From contig SVSH01000007.1 of assembly GCA_015064395.1 (NCBI GenBank), positions 1 through 64,000 on the forward strand: DNA of 64,000 bases, read 5' to 3'. The position numbers and the translations under genes were made by a program. The notes beneath the pieces were generated by a model. It had not been told where the DNA came from. It did not search any database and was given only the letters and a program-made list of their open reading frames with translations. This document shows, in pieces, positions 15,557 through 23,764 of the stretch. Positions within the stretch are counted from its first letter, which is position 1. Each line of letters opens with the position of its first letter. The DNA is from Oscillospiraceae bacterium. GTDB taxonomy: Bacteria; Bacillota; Clostridia; Oscillospirales; CAG-272.

Positions 15557-17281
15557 ATGACCATGAAGCGTAGCATTTGGTTCGTCTTGTTAACACTATG
15601 TCTTCTGCCACTGTGTTTGGTCGCTTGCGGAGACAGAGCAACAGAGGGCCTGGAATATGAGCGTCAGGACAACGGTACATATTATGTCGGTGCAGGAGAA
15701 GCACAAGAGCTGGAGCGGATCGTAATTCCCAAATGGCATAAGGGCAGAAAGGTCACCGGCATTATGGACGGCGGATTTGCCTCCTGCAGCAACCTGGTGG
15801 AAATCGACATTCCCAATTCGGTAAAGGTCGTTGGCTACAAAGGTTTTTTCGATTGCAGAGCCCTTGCCTCGATTGAAATTCCCAAATCTGTCCGCAAGCT
15901 TGAAGCCATGGCTTTTCTGCGGTGCAGATCACTGGAAACGGTCGTTTTTAAGGGCAATGCCACAGAGATTGATCACAGTGTTTTTATATTTTGCAGTTCA
16001 CTGACTAATGTCGTGTTGCCAAAACATCTGCAAACCATTCCCTACTGGACTTTTGACGGATGTACGGCACTCAAGGAGATCACCCTGCCCCAAAACCTGC
16101 ACGAAATCAGCTCCCAAGCCTTCCGCGATTGTAGCTCTCTGACCAGCATTTCCATCCCTGCCAGTGTAGCATGGATCGCTCCGGATGCCTTTGACGGCTG
16201 CAATTCATTGGCCGAGGCTCACTTTGACGGGCCGGAGACCATCCCCGCAGGACTTATGAAAAGCATGCAATCTCTCACGACACTCAGCTTTGGGGATGGG
16301 GTTAAATCGATCATGGACAGCGCATTTTGGAAGTGCGAGGCGCTGACAAGCGTTACTTTGCCCGACGGCATCGAGCGCATCGCCGGCAATGCGTTCCAAT
16401 CCTGTTATTCTATTCCGCTGAGTGCGTACGGAAACGGATTCTATATCGGCAGCAAGAAAAACCCTTATCTATTTCTTGTAAGCCCACGCAGCTCAGTGGC
16501 GACCGAATACGAGATCCATCCGGACACCAAGATCATCGGGGCTCTCGCATTCCATGATTGCAACTACTTCACATCAATCACCCTGCCCGACGGCATCCGC
16601 TGTGTTGAGGGATACTTTCTTACCTATTGTGCCAAGCTGACCTTTAACGAGTACGAGGGCGGCTTATATTTGGGTACCCAAGACAATCCCTACTACTACT
16701 TCTACACGGTAAAAGACAACGGCTGCACATCCATCAACGTCCATTCCAGTACCGTTGTGCTTGGCCCAGTCGCAATGGCCTTTTGCAAGCAGATGACAGA
16801 AATAAACATTCCGGCGAGCGTAACATCCATAAAGAACGGGGCTTTTTCTTCGAGCGCTCCACTGGCCAACATCAACGTAGACTCTAAAAACAAAGTATAC
16901 TCCTCCCTGGACGGTATCCTTTATTCCAAGGACGGACGCACGCTGATCGCCTTCCCCGATGCCAAGCAAATTGACACCTTTACCGTTCCAAAGCGTGTTA
17001 CCACAATTGGTACCAGAGCCTTCGCAGGCAATTGGTACCTGACCGAGATCATCCTTTCCAAAAAGGTGACCTCTCTTGGGGTCGAATCCTTCCGCCAGTC
17101 TAGAAAGCTGGAAAAAATCACACTCCCGCGCACACTCACCTATATCGGGTACGCCGCATTTGACGATTGTGATGAGCTTGAAACGGTGGTCTATCAAGGA
17201 ACGGAAAAGCAATGGGAAGCGGTTAAAGTTGCCCCTGAAAACTACCGCCTTACCGGGGCAGACTTCACCTACAACGATTGA
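15557..17281 (+). CDS. BspA-type leucine-rich repeat lipoprotein
   Basis: This 574-aa protein has a lipoprotein signal peptide with lipobox LVAC (Cys24). About 15 LRR_5/BspA (Treponema pallidum-type) repeats follow, of the form aF-x-x-C-x-x-L-x-x-I-x-I-P-x-s-V, with two short non-repeat inserts (GNGFYIGSKKNPY and GGLYLGTQDNPY). Such proteins are surface adhesins or scaffolds in gut and oral bacteria. AAAGGA precedes the ATG; an internal ATG two codons later is an alternative. It is a single gene with its own promoter. The binding partner is unknown. Confidence 0.92.
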   Translation: MTMKRSIWFVLLTLCLLPLCLVACGDRATEGLEYERQDNGTYYVGAGEAQELERIVIPKWHKGRKVTGIMDGGFASCSNLVEIDIPNSVKVVGYKGFFDCRALASIEIPKSVRKLEAMAFLRCRSLETVVFKGNATEIDHSVFIFCSSLTNVVLPKHLQTIPYWTFDGCTALKEITLPQNLHEISSQAFRDCSSLTSISIPASVAWIAPDAFDGCNSLAEAHFDGPETIPAGLMKSMQSLTTLSFGDGVKSIMDSAFWKCEALTSVTLPDGIERIAGNAFQSCYSIPLSAYGNGFYIGSKKNPYLFLVSPRSSVATEYEIHPDTKIIGALAFHDCNYFTSITLPDGIRCVEGYFLTYCAKLTFNEYEGGLYLGTQDNPYYYFYTVKDNGCTSINVHSSTVVLGPVAMAFCKQMTEINIPASVTSIKNGAFSSSAPLANINVDSKNKVYSSLDGILYSKDGRTLIAFPDAKQIDTFTVPKRVTTIGTRAFAGNWYLTEIILSKKVTSLGVESFRQSRKLEKITLPRTLTYIGYAAFDDCDELETVVYQGTEKQWEAVKVAPENYRLTGADFTYND

Positions 17282-17358
17282 TCACAAAGCATAATTCAAA
17301 TTGTCACATGACAAAGCCCCCATTTGTGTGATACGTGATAAAAGACGCCTCTTTTTCA

Positions 17359-17387
17359 TTGACAAATCCTTCATTTCGTGCTATAAT
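17359..17387 (+). promoter_or_regulatory. Promoter for the MgtC-like gene
   Basis: TTGACA (17359-17364) and TATAAT (17382-17387) have a 17-base spacer, 39 bases before the ATG. Confidence 0.85.
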
Positions 17388-17426
17388 ATTTTAATACAAA
17401 CCCCAACATCACAAAAGGAGGTTATT

Positions 17427-18131
17427 ATGGCATACATAGAAGCTATTTTGGAATATTTACGCGAATTTAATATAGCATCGATCTCGGTAAGACTGGTCCT
17501 GTCGGTGATCCTTGGCGGTCTGATCGGCATGGAGCGGGGACGCCGCGGACGCGCCGCAGGTCTTCGCACCCACATTCTCGTCTGCTTGGGTGCCGCCATG
17601 GCTTCCCTTTTGGGTGTTTTTATTACCAAGGAGCTGGAAATTTCCTCGGATGCCGGTCGTATTGCCGCTCAGGTCATCTCGGGTATCGGTTTTCTCGGTG
17701 CGGGAACCATCGTTATCAAGGGGCGCTTCCGCGTCTCGGGCCTGACTACCGCCGCCGGGCTCTGGGCCACGGCAGCCATCGGTCTTGCGCTGGGCTACGC
17801 CTTCTTTGAGGGCGCTCTGATCGCGGCCTTCCTGACTGTCGTTACCATTACCATCCTGTCCCATTTTGAAGCGCGCATCTACCGCAGAAACGCCCGCGCC
17901 AGCATTTACATAGAGCTGTCCACCGTAACGGCGGTGAATACCACCTCGGCCATGCTGGCAAAGGAGTACCACGCCATCGACCTGCAGGTCACCCCGCCCC
18001 GCTCCGGCATTCAAAACCACGTCGGATTTGAGGCGACCGTATACCTTGGCATCCTGAAGATCACGGAAGAAGAGCTGATCCGTCAGATCTCTGAAAAGCC
18101 GGACGTTGTATTCGTTCTTGAATCCGTATGA
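17427..18131 (+). CDS. MgtC/SapB-family membrane protein
   Basis: This 234-aa protein has four to five N-terminal membrane helices. They contain the MgtC signature GLIGMERGRRGRAAGLRTH and the conserved SGIGFLGAGTI and GLTTAAGLW segments. A small soluble C-terminal ACT-like domain (about 150-234) follows. Relatives modulate magnesium homeostasis or membrane ATP synthase activity; YhiD/SapB members exist in many Clostridia. I chose ATG 17427 because AAAGGAGG lies 7 bases upstream. It is monocistronic, and a hairpin terminator follows at once. The exact physiological role is not deducible. Confidence 0.9.
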   Translation: MAYIEAILEYLREFNIASISVRLVLSVILGGLIGMERGRRGRAAGLRTHILVCLGAAMASLLGVFITKELEISSDAGRIAAQVISGIGFLGAGTIVIKGRFRVSGLTTAAGLWATAAIGLALGYAFFEGALIAAFLTVVTITILSHFEARIYRRNARASIYIELSTVTAVNTTSAMLAKEYHAIDLQVTPPRSGIQNHVGFEATVYLGILKITEEELIRQISEKPDVVFVLESV

Positions 18132-18132
18132 T

Positions 18133-18177
18133 AAAAACGCTGTCCATATGTTGAAAGACATACGGACAGCGTTTTTT
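18133..18177. terminator. Terminator after the MgtC-like gene
   Basis: AAACGCTGTCC pairs with GGACAGCGTTT, with further pairing of the CATATG/CATACG flank, followed by T6. It sits between convergent genes and may serve nrdR too. Confidence 0.8.
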
Positions 18178-18188
18178 GTATGGCATTA

Positions 18189-18653
18189 TTAATAGAAAAT
18201 GCCTTCTGTATTATCCGATTTGAGATTGTGGAGCTCCTTCATAAAGGTATCCACGTCGGTAAATTCACGGTAGACCGACGCAAAGCGCACGTAAGCGACG
18301 ACGTCCTGCTCGCGGAGCTTGTTCATGACCATCTCACCGATATCGCGGGTGGGAATGTCCTGGCGCAGTGCATTCTGGATCTCTGCCTCGATCTCCAGGG
18401 CGATCTGCTCGGCATTGACCGGCCGCTTTTCGGTCGCCTTCATGATGCCGGCGAGCAGCTTGGCGCGGTCAAACAGCTCCCGCGCACCGTTCTTTTTGAC
18501 GACGAAAACAGGCACAGACTCGATCATTTCAAACGTCGTAAAGCGCTTTTTGCAAGAAAGACATTCTCTGCGGCGGCGGATACTTGCGCCATCCTGAGCG
18601 GAACGGGAATCCACTACCTTACTCTCCTGGTATCCACAGCAAGGGCATTTCAT
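18189..18653 (-). CDS. nrdR: Transcriptional repressor NrdR
   Basis: This 154-aa regulator of ribonucleotide reductase genes has an N-terminal zinc ribbon (CPCC at 3-6 and CLSC near 31-34). RRRRECLSCKKRFTTFE is the hallmark, and an ATP-cone domain (VVKKNGARELFDRAKLL) senses dATP/ATP. It starts at the ATG at 18653, with AAAGGAAG upstream. A TATAAT -10 is present at 18721-18726 on the minus strand, with a poor -35. No ribonucleotide reductase gene is in the window. Confidence 0.96.
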   Translation of the reverse strand: MKCPCCGYQESKVVDSRSAQDGASIRRRRECLSCKKRFTTFEMIESVPVFVVKKNGARELFDRAKLLAGIMKATEKRPVNAEQIALEIEAEIQNALRQDIPTRDIGEMVMNKLREQDVVAYVRFASVYREFTDVDTFMKELHNLKSDNTEGIFY

Positions 18654-18771
18654 AGCATTTTCTTCCTTTCCAAATGCAAGTACGTGTGGCAAAAACAACA
18701 TTTTGTGCCCACTTTCGACCATTATACCATAACTTGATTAAAAATGGAAGAGCTTTTGAAAAAATTTTCTT

Positions 18772-19332
18772 TTACCAGATCAATTTTCTCACTTGAACAC
18801 CGGATAGCGCATCGCGCAACGTTTCCCCCAGGCGGGAAAAATCAGCCACCATGGAGTGGGGCTTGCCCTTAGGATCGTCCTGCACCATGGGAACGAAGTA
18901 GACGCTTTTGCGCGAGAGCAGCGCGGCGATGTTCTTAAGGTTGGCCGAGAGCGCGTCGTTGGAGGCAAGAGCCAGCACCAAGGGGCGATCGGTCCTGAGG
19001 TGGGCTTTTGCCGCCATACACACGGCGGTGTCGGTGATGCCGCAGGACAGCTTCGCCAGGGTGTTACCCGTACAGGGGCTGATGATCAAAGCATCCAAGG
19101 GGTGGCGTGGGCCGAGCGGCTCGGCCTCTACGATGGTGTGGATGACCGAACGACCGCACAGCTCCTCCACGCGGGTGATCAGATCCCGGGCTTTGCCGAA
19201 GCGGGTGTCGGTGGTATAGACGATCTGGCTCATAATGGGTTGAATGTCATAGCCGCTTTGTACTAAGGCCTCCAGCTGGGTAAGCGACTGTGCGTGGGTG
19301 CAAAAGGAACCGCACATAGCGTATCCGATCAT
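18772..19332 (-). CDS. dpaB: Dipicolinate synthase subunit B
   Basis: This 186-aa flavoprotein-fold subunit (SpoVFB) acts with DpaA to convert dihydrodipicolinate-pathway intermediates to dipicolinic acid in the mother cell during sporulation. IGYAMCGSFCTH at the N terminus and SPCTGNTLAKL are typical of the family. It starts at ATG 19332, which overlaps the DpaA stop codon (ATGA), so translation is coupled; AAGGAGG lies upstream. It shows that the organism, or a recent ancestor, makes endospores. Confidence 0.93.
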   Translation of the reverse strand: MIGYAMCGSFCTHAQSLTQLEALVQSGYDIQPIMSQIVYTTDTRFGKARDLITRVEELCGRSVIHTIVEAEPLGPRHPLDALIISPCTGNTLAKLSCGITDTAVCMAAKAHLRTDRPLVLALASNDALSANLKNIAALLSRKSVYFVPMVQDDPKGKPHSMVADFSRLGETLRDALSGVQVRKLIW

Positions 19333-20216
19333 AGGGATGTCACCTCCTTCAAGAGCGGCCATAGACAATCGGCCAATATATTTCCTGCCGTCTTTGGCGT
19401 GTGCTTGGCAGGTAGCCCCGGCGCGTACAGGGCGCGGCAGGACATGGGAGCGCCCCGATCCCAGCCGCCGGGGGACGAGGCAAGCTCGATCATGAGTGTC
19501 TCCTTGGGCATTGCCGCCATCAAGGACGGCGTAAGAATACGGTACGGGACGGTATTGAAGATCACGTCAAAGCCCGCTGTCAGGGGCAACAGCGAGGCTT
19601 CATCCCGGATGTGAAGGGCGCGGTGTCCCGCGACCTCAATGCGGGCGACGTCACGCACCTTCCTGGCGGCGACCGTGGTATGAGCGCCCAACTCTTGCAG
19701 GCGCTGTGCCAGCAAGGCGCCGATGCGACCGTAGCCCAATACCGCCACGCGGGCGCCCCAAAGGGTCACGTCCAGTGATTGCATGGCAAGGCAGAGTGCC
19801 CCCTCCACCGTGGGAACGGCGTTGCGGATCTGCACCTCCTCCATCTCGGCGTAATCACAAACCGTGATGCCGCGCTCACGGGCAAGCGCAAGCATATCCT
19901 GCGACAGGCGTCCGCCGTATACGGGAACGCCGGGATCGACGTGTTCAAACAACCACTTGCCAGTGATGGGTGCCGTGTTATGCGTCATGGAGCAAAACAA
20001 CCTTCCCTCCCCGTCAAATGCAGGCATAGGCAGGATAACGGCGTGGCACTCACCCAGGGCCTCCTGCACCGTCGAGGCTACTTTGACATTGGGCGGTGTG
20101 TCGCCCTCGAACAGACCATACGCCGTGACCCTTGCCCCAAGCGAAGCCAATCGGGTGGCCATGGCGCGGCTACGGGCGTCGCCGCCTAAAAATGTTAGTG
20201 ATATATGTCGTTGCAT
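19329..20216 (-). CDS. dpaA: Dipicolinate synthase subunit A
   Basis: This 295-aa subunit (SpoVFA) has an N-terminal DpaA domain (LTFLGGDARSRAMATRL). Its Rossmann nucleotide-binding domain has VLGYGRIGALLAQRL near 155-170 and resembles S-adenosylhomocysteinase. I chose ATG 20216 with GAGAGG upstream; the alternative ATG at 20234 contains that ribosome binding site. It forms an operon with dpaB only: the asd, dapG and dapA genes that follow it in Bacillus subtilis are absent. Expression should be mother-cell specific. I found no convincing sigma-E or sigma-K promoter. Confidence 0.93.
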   Translation of the reverse strand: MQRHISLTFLGGDARSRAMATRLASLGARVTAYGLFEGDTPPNVKVASTVQEALGECHAVILPMPAFDGEGRLFCSMTHNTAPITGKWLFEHVDPGVPVYGGRLSQDMLALARERGITVCDYAEMEEVQIRNAVPTVEGALCLAMQSLDVTLWGARVAVLGYGRIGALLAQRLQELGAHTTVAARKVRDVARIEVAGHRALHIRDEASLLPLTAGFDVIFNTVPYRILTPSLMAAMPKETLMIELASSPGGWDRGAPMSCRALYAPGLPAKHTPKTAGNILADCLWPLLKEVTSL

Positions 20217-20401
20217 TGTGATGCATCCTCTCATTCAGACTACAACAGTTCGCCTATCTCAAATAGGCTGCTCTGTCATGACAGTATATGAAGGATCGCG
20301 TCGAATGCTGCAAAAAAACAGAAAGCTTCATCCGCTCCAATTCCGGTGAATGAATGGGAGCGTTCGGGTTCATACTGATAAAAAAACAAGGAGAATATAC
20401 C
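20217..20401. other. Divergent intergenic region between dpaA and eno
   Basis: It holds a 12-bp perfect palindrome CTGTCATGACAG (20273-20284) and a small hairpin GCCTATC-TCAA-ATAGGC near 20252-20268. Either could be an operator for the sporulation operon or for eno. No consensus sigma-A promoter is obvious for eno. Confidence 0.35.
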
Positions 20402-21691
20402 ATGATCGATATTCCAAGAATCGTTTCATGCCGTGGACAGGAAATATTGGATTCCCGCGGCAATCCCACCGTGCACGCCACCGTTGTTTTGAGTGACGGC
20501 TCACGCGGCTGTGCCGCCGTGCCCAGCGGTGCCTCCACCGGTATCTACGAGGCCCACGAGCGCCGCGACGGCGACTCCTCACGCTTTGGCGGCAAGGGGG
20601 TGCTCGGCGCTGTCCGAGACATCCGAGACCGCATCGAGCCGGCGCTGGCCGGTATGCAGGGCGATGACCAAGCCGCCATCGACCGCGCGCTGTGCGAGCT
20701 GGACGGAACGCCCAACAAATCTTCTCTGGGTGCCAACGCCATACTGGCCGTCTCTCTTGCCACCGCACACGCGGCGGCCGCTCATCACCGCCTGCCGCTG
20801 TACCAATATTTGGGTGGAAGTCAGGCGACCCGCCTCCCCATCCCCATGATGAACGTGCTCAACGGGGGCGCGCACGCGGCCAATAACGTAGAGATCCAGG
20901 AATTTATGATCGTCCCCGTCGGCGCGCCCAGCTTCGGTGAGGCGATCCGCATGGGAACGGAGATCTATCACGCGCTCGGCCGCCGTCTGCGCCGCCTGAG
21001 TTATGCCACAACGGTGGGCGACGAGGGCGGGTTTGCCCCCGATCTGAAATCGGACGAGGAGGCACTGGACCTGCTTTGTGCCGCCATCGAGGACGCCGGC
21101 TACAACACCGATCAAGTCAAGCTGGCGCTGGATGCCGCCGCCTCGGAATGGATGCCGGACGGTCAAGACCAAGGTGCGCCCCTTGTCTATAGCCGCCCCA
21201 AGCGTGGAGACCAACTGACGCCGGATCAGCTGATCGACTACTGGGAGGATCTGTCCCGCCGTTATCCCCTTTTGTCTCTTGAGGACGGGCTGGATCAGCG
21301 CGATTTTGACCACTGGCAAGCCTTGACCTCACGCCTTGGCAAGCGCATGATGCTGGTGGGAGACGATCTATTCGTCACCAACACAAAACGCCTTCGTGAA
21401 GGCATCGACCGGGGCGCTGGCAACAGCATTCTCATCAAGCCCAATCAGATCGGTTCGCTGACCGAAACGCTGGCCGTTATTCGCATGGCCCTAGACGCAG
21501 GGTATACCAGCATCATGTCGCACCGTTCGGGCGAGACCGAGGACACCACCATTGCCGATCTGGCTGTCGCCACAGCATGCCCCTTCATCAAAACGGGTGC
21601 TCCCTGCCGTAGTGAACGGGTGGCAAAATATAATCATCTGCTGACGATAGCGTCAGAGCTTGGTGCAGGCGCGCGGTATGGCAAGGCGTGA
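20402..21691 (+). CDS. eno: Enolase
   Basis: This 429-aa glycolytic enzyme converts 2-phosphoglycerate to phosphoenolpyruvate. All enolase signatures are intact: [35 protein letters not shown] with the catalytic Glu, LEDGL and GDDLF metal ligands, LIKPNQIG with the catalytic Lys, and SHRSGET. It starts at ATG 20402, with AAGGAG 8 bases upstream. It stands alone rather than in a gapA-pgk-tpi-gpm cluster, and is divergent from dpaAB. Confidence 0.97.
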   Translation: MIDIPRIVSCRGQEILDSRGNPTVHATVVLSDGSRGCAAVPSGASTGIYEAHERRDGDSSRFGGKGVLGAVRDIRDRIEPALAGMQGDDQAAIDRALCELDGTPNKSSLGANAILAVSLATAHAAAAHHRLPLYQYLGGSQATRLPIPMMNVLNGGAHAANNVEIQEFMIVPVGAPSFGEAIRMGTEIYHALGRRLRRLSYATTVGDEGGFAPDLKSDEEALDLLCAAIEDAGYNTDQVKLALDAAASEWMPDGQDQGAPLVYSRPKRGDQLTPDQLIDYWEDLSRRYPLLSLEDGLDQRDFDHWQALTSRLGKRMMLVGDDLFVTNTKRLREGIDRGAGNSILIKPNQIGSLTETLAVIRMALDAGYTSIMSHRSGETEDTTIADLAVATACPFIKTGAPCRSERVAKYNHLLTIASELGAGARYGKA

Positions 21692-21703
21692 GAAAAACAG
21701 CAA

Positions 21704-21745
21704 ACAAAAAAAGATTTCGCAATTATTTGCGAAATCTTTTTTGTT
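21704..21745. terminator. Bidirectional terminator after eno
   Basis: AAAAAAGATTTCGCAA pairs with TTTGCGAAATCTTTTTT, with A and T runs built into the stem. It serves eno and the convergent lipoprotein gene. Confidence 0.85.
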
Positions 21746-21753
21746 ATATTCTA

Positions 21754-22590
21754 TTAATCAGCCATTTCATTGCTATTTGTACTATCTGGCAGTTTGCCAT
21801 ATAGGTTAATGGATGTTAGAGAACCATTAATAGCATTATATAGTGCCCACAATTGTTCTTCACTAGCGTTTTCTATAAATTCTCTATCTATAGTAATGTC
21901 TGGGTATGCTTCTCGTCCCCAAAATCTTTCGTGATAGGTTCCTTGCTCTCCCAATGAGTCAGTATATTCTTTGTTAATTTCAAAACTATCAATATTACCG
22001 GCTTTCATAATGCTTTCAAATTCTTCATTGGTAATTGCAAGTAATTTTACATTCAACACTTCTGTTTTGTCTCCTAAGTGTGCATTGTAATTAAAGTTTA
22101 AAGTATAAACATCATTAAATTCTTTAGATTCTTCAAGCCAGCGATATCTAGCATAGTGGCGTGATGTGGAAATGTAAAATGGCTTAATCATTTCTATGTC
22201 GCTGTTTGAAACGTCGGAGGGTGTTATTCCTGAGAATCTATAAGTAATATCGTCTACATAATCATCAAGACCTTCTATAGTTGGAAGTTCGCCTGCCAAG
22301 AAAAATTCCTTTGCCAAATTATCTAGTGCAGCCAAAACATCTTCAGAAGTAATGCCACTTTCTTCAATTTCTTCAACTGGACGCATCTCTAATTGAGGTG
22401 GTTGGTTTGTCTTGTCGATTACTACTTCGTCTTCTTGATTAAATATATCATCTATAAATTCCGGCACACCACAAGCCGTCAGACCGGTCAGCAGCATACC
22501 TGCGGTCAGCACGACAGCAGTGACTTTAACAGCAGTTTTCCTTGTGTTTTGTGCGTGCTTTTTTAGATATTCCCATACGTTTTTACTCAT
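21754..22590 (-). CDS. AT-rich putative lipoprotein of unknown function, 278 aa
   Basis: A long N-terminal region (about 20 polar residues) precedes a hydrophobic segment and lipobox LTAC with Cys40. The mature part is acidic, with no recognised motif; segments such as YHERFWGREAYPDI are not family-diagnostic. Codon usage is visibly AT-rich compared with the neighbours eno and the YwaF-like gene, suggesting recent acquisition. AAGGAG precedes the ATG at 22590. It has its own consensus promoter. Confidence 0.75.
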   Translation of the reverse strand: MSKNVWEYLKKHAQNTRKTAVKVTAVVLTAGMLLTGLTACGVPEFIDDIFNQEDEVVIDKTNQPPQLEMRPVEEIEESGITSEDVLAALDNLAKEFFLAGELPTIEGLDDYVDDITYRFSGITPSDVSNSDIEMIKPFYISTSRHYARYRWLEESKEFNDVYTLNFNYNAHLGDKTEVLNVKLLAITNEEFESIMKAGNIDSFEINKEYTDSLGEQGTYHERFWGREAYPDITIDREFIENASEEQLWALYNAINGSLTSINLYGKLPDSTNSNEMAD

Positions 22591-22646
22591 AAGCTTTGGT
22601 CTCCTTAGTCCGACTTTGCAAAGATATCTCCTTTGTTTTCTCTTGT

Positions 22647-22675
22647 ATTATATCTCACGCAACGTCACTTGTCAA
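22647..22675 (-). promoter_or_regulatory. Promoter of the AT-rich lipoprotein gene
   Basis: On the minus strand TTGACA (22670-22675) and TATAAT (22647-22652), both perfect, have a 17-base spacer. Confidence 0.88.
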
Positions 22676-22762
22676 CACCTTCTTTCCCATGCATCGTTAT
22701 AAAAAAAATCTTAAGACTTTCTTACGATTCATTTAAGATAGTTTAAGATTGTGAAAAACCTC

Positions 22763-22790
22763 TTGATTTTACCAATGCTTACCTTATAAT
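22763..22790 (+). promoter_or_regulatory. Promoter of YwaF-like gene 1
   Basis: TTGATT (22763-22768) and TATAAT (22785-22790) are 16 bases apart, 30 bases before the ATG. Confidence 0.75.
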
Positions 22791-22820
22791 AGAGGCATCA
22801 AGGAACAGGAGGCATTTTGC

Positions 22821-23612
22821 ATGGCTGTTACGCTTTACGATTGGATCTTCAGCATTTATCCGCCCGCACGAGCGGCTGTCAACGGTCGATTTGGGATTGT
22901 CCACATCGCCACCGTTCTTCTTTGCGTTGCCATCATCCTGCGCATCGCGATGTGCCGCCGCAAAGACCCGCAAAAGCGCGACCGCATCATTTGCAACCTG
23001 GCGGCACTGATTGTACTGTTTGAAGTTGCACGCCGAATCATCAATTTCTCGCGCGGCTACGATCTGGATCTGCACACCGTGTTGTATATGCTGCTGCCCC
23101 GCCCCTGGTGCGCCATCTCCTGCTGGCTGACCGTGATGGCCGCCATGTTCAAGCGTCGCTATCTCTACAATGCCGCGTCCATGTCGTCCCTTTTGTGTGC
23201 ACTCGTTTTTTTCGCCTATCCGATGGTTGGCTTCAACCACGGCGTCTATTTGTTCGAAGACGTGTATTCTATCACAACGCACGCCCTTCTCCTTATCAGC
23301 TCCATCAGCATGATCACCCTGGGCCAGACCGACTTCCGCTACGAGCGCGAGGGCGGCGGACAGGCACGCCACGAGTTTTCCGTGCTTGCTTTGGTGTTCC
23401 TCTATGCGTTTGTTGAAATTTACCTTCTCAAGATAGAAAAAGATCCCCTGTATTTCCTGCCCGGCAACGACGTGCAAAGCGTGTTTGGGCTGTCCTACCC
23501 GTCGTATCTTGTCGTGTACATCACATTTATTCTGGTGTATTTCAACGCTTTCTATCTCATTCCCATGGCTCTGCGCCACTTCAAGCATAAGCCCTTGCCG
23601 CATGCGGCGTAA
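22821..23612 (+). CDS. YwaF/TMEM164-like membrane protein (copy 1)
   Basis: This 263-aa polytopic protein has about six to seven membrane helices and almost no soluble part. The conserved segment INFSRGYDL, followed by a Cys/Pro-rich helix and FFAYP, resembles the TIGR02206/YwaF family. A second, divergent copy at 26793-27578 has ISFSQGYDL in the same place. AGGAGG precedes the ATG. The function of bacterial YwaF proteins is unknown; eukaryotic TMEM164 acts in lipid acyl transfer, which is only a hint here. Confidence 0.8.
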   Translation: MAVTLYDWIFSIYPPARAAVNGRFGIVHIATVLLCVAIILRIAMCRRKDPQKRDRIICNLAALIVLFEVARRIINFSRGYDLDLHTVLYMLLPRPWCAISCWLTVMAAMFKRRYLYNAASMSSLLCALVFFAYPMVGFNHGVYLFEDVYSITTHALLLISSISMITLGQTDFRYEREGGGQARHEFSVLALVFLYAFVEIYLLKIEKDPLYFLPGNDVQSVFGLSYPSYLVVYITFILVYFNAFYLIPMALRHFKHKPLPHAA

Positions 23613-23620
23613 CGTAAGAT

Positions 23621-23650
23621 TTGCCCTCCTTCGGGAGGGCGAATTTTTTT
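23621..23650 (+). terminator. Terminator after YwaF-like gene 1
   Basis: TTGCCCTCC-TTCG-GGAGGGCGAA is a UUCG tetraloop hairpin followed by seven T. Confidence 0.85.
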
Positions 23651-23681
23651 GCTTTATTTTTAAGTTTTTTTGATTTTTATA

Positions 23682-23710
23682 TTGCATTTTGCCCAAAAAT
23701 ATGCTATACT
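23682..23710 (+). promoter_or_regulatory. Promoter for the uL15-like membrane protein
   Basis: TTGCAT (23682-23687) and TATACT (23705-23710) have a 17-base spacer, 55 bases before the start. Confidence 0.7.
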
Positions 23711-23764
23711 ATATTAAAGAAGCAGTGAAAGTGCTCAAATTTATGCAAAGGAGATGATAAAATT

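Noticed and set aside
20277..20291. 15-base identity CATGACAGTATATGA also found at 41520-41534, considered as a shared regulatory site
   Set aside because: A single repeated 15-mer is expected by chance in a 64-kb window, and the two contexts (dpaA-eno gap, ispF-rpe gap) share no other sequence.
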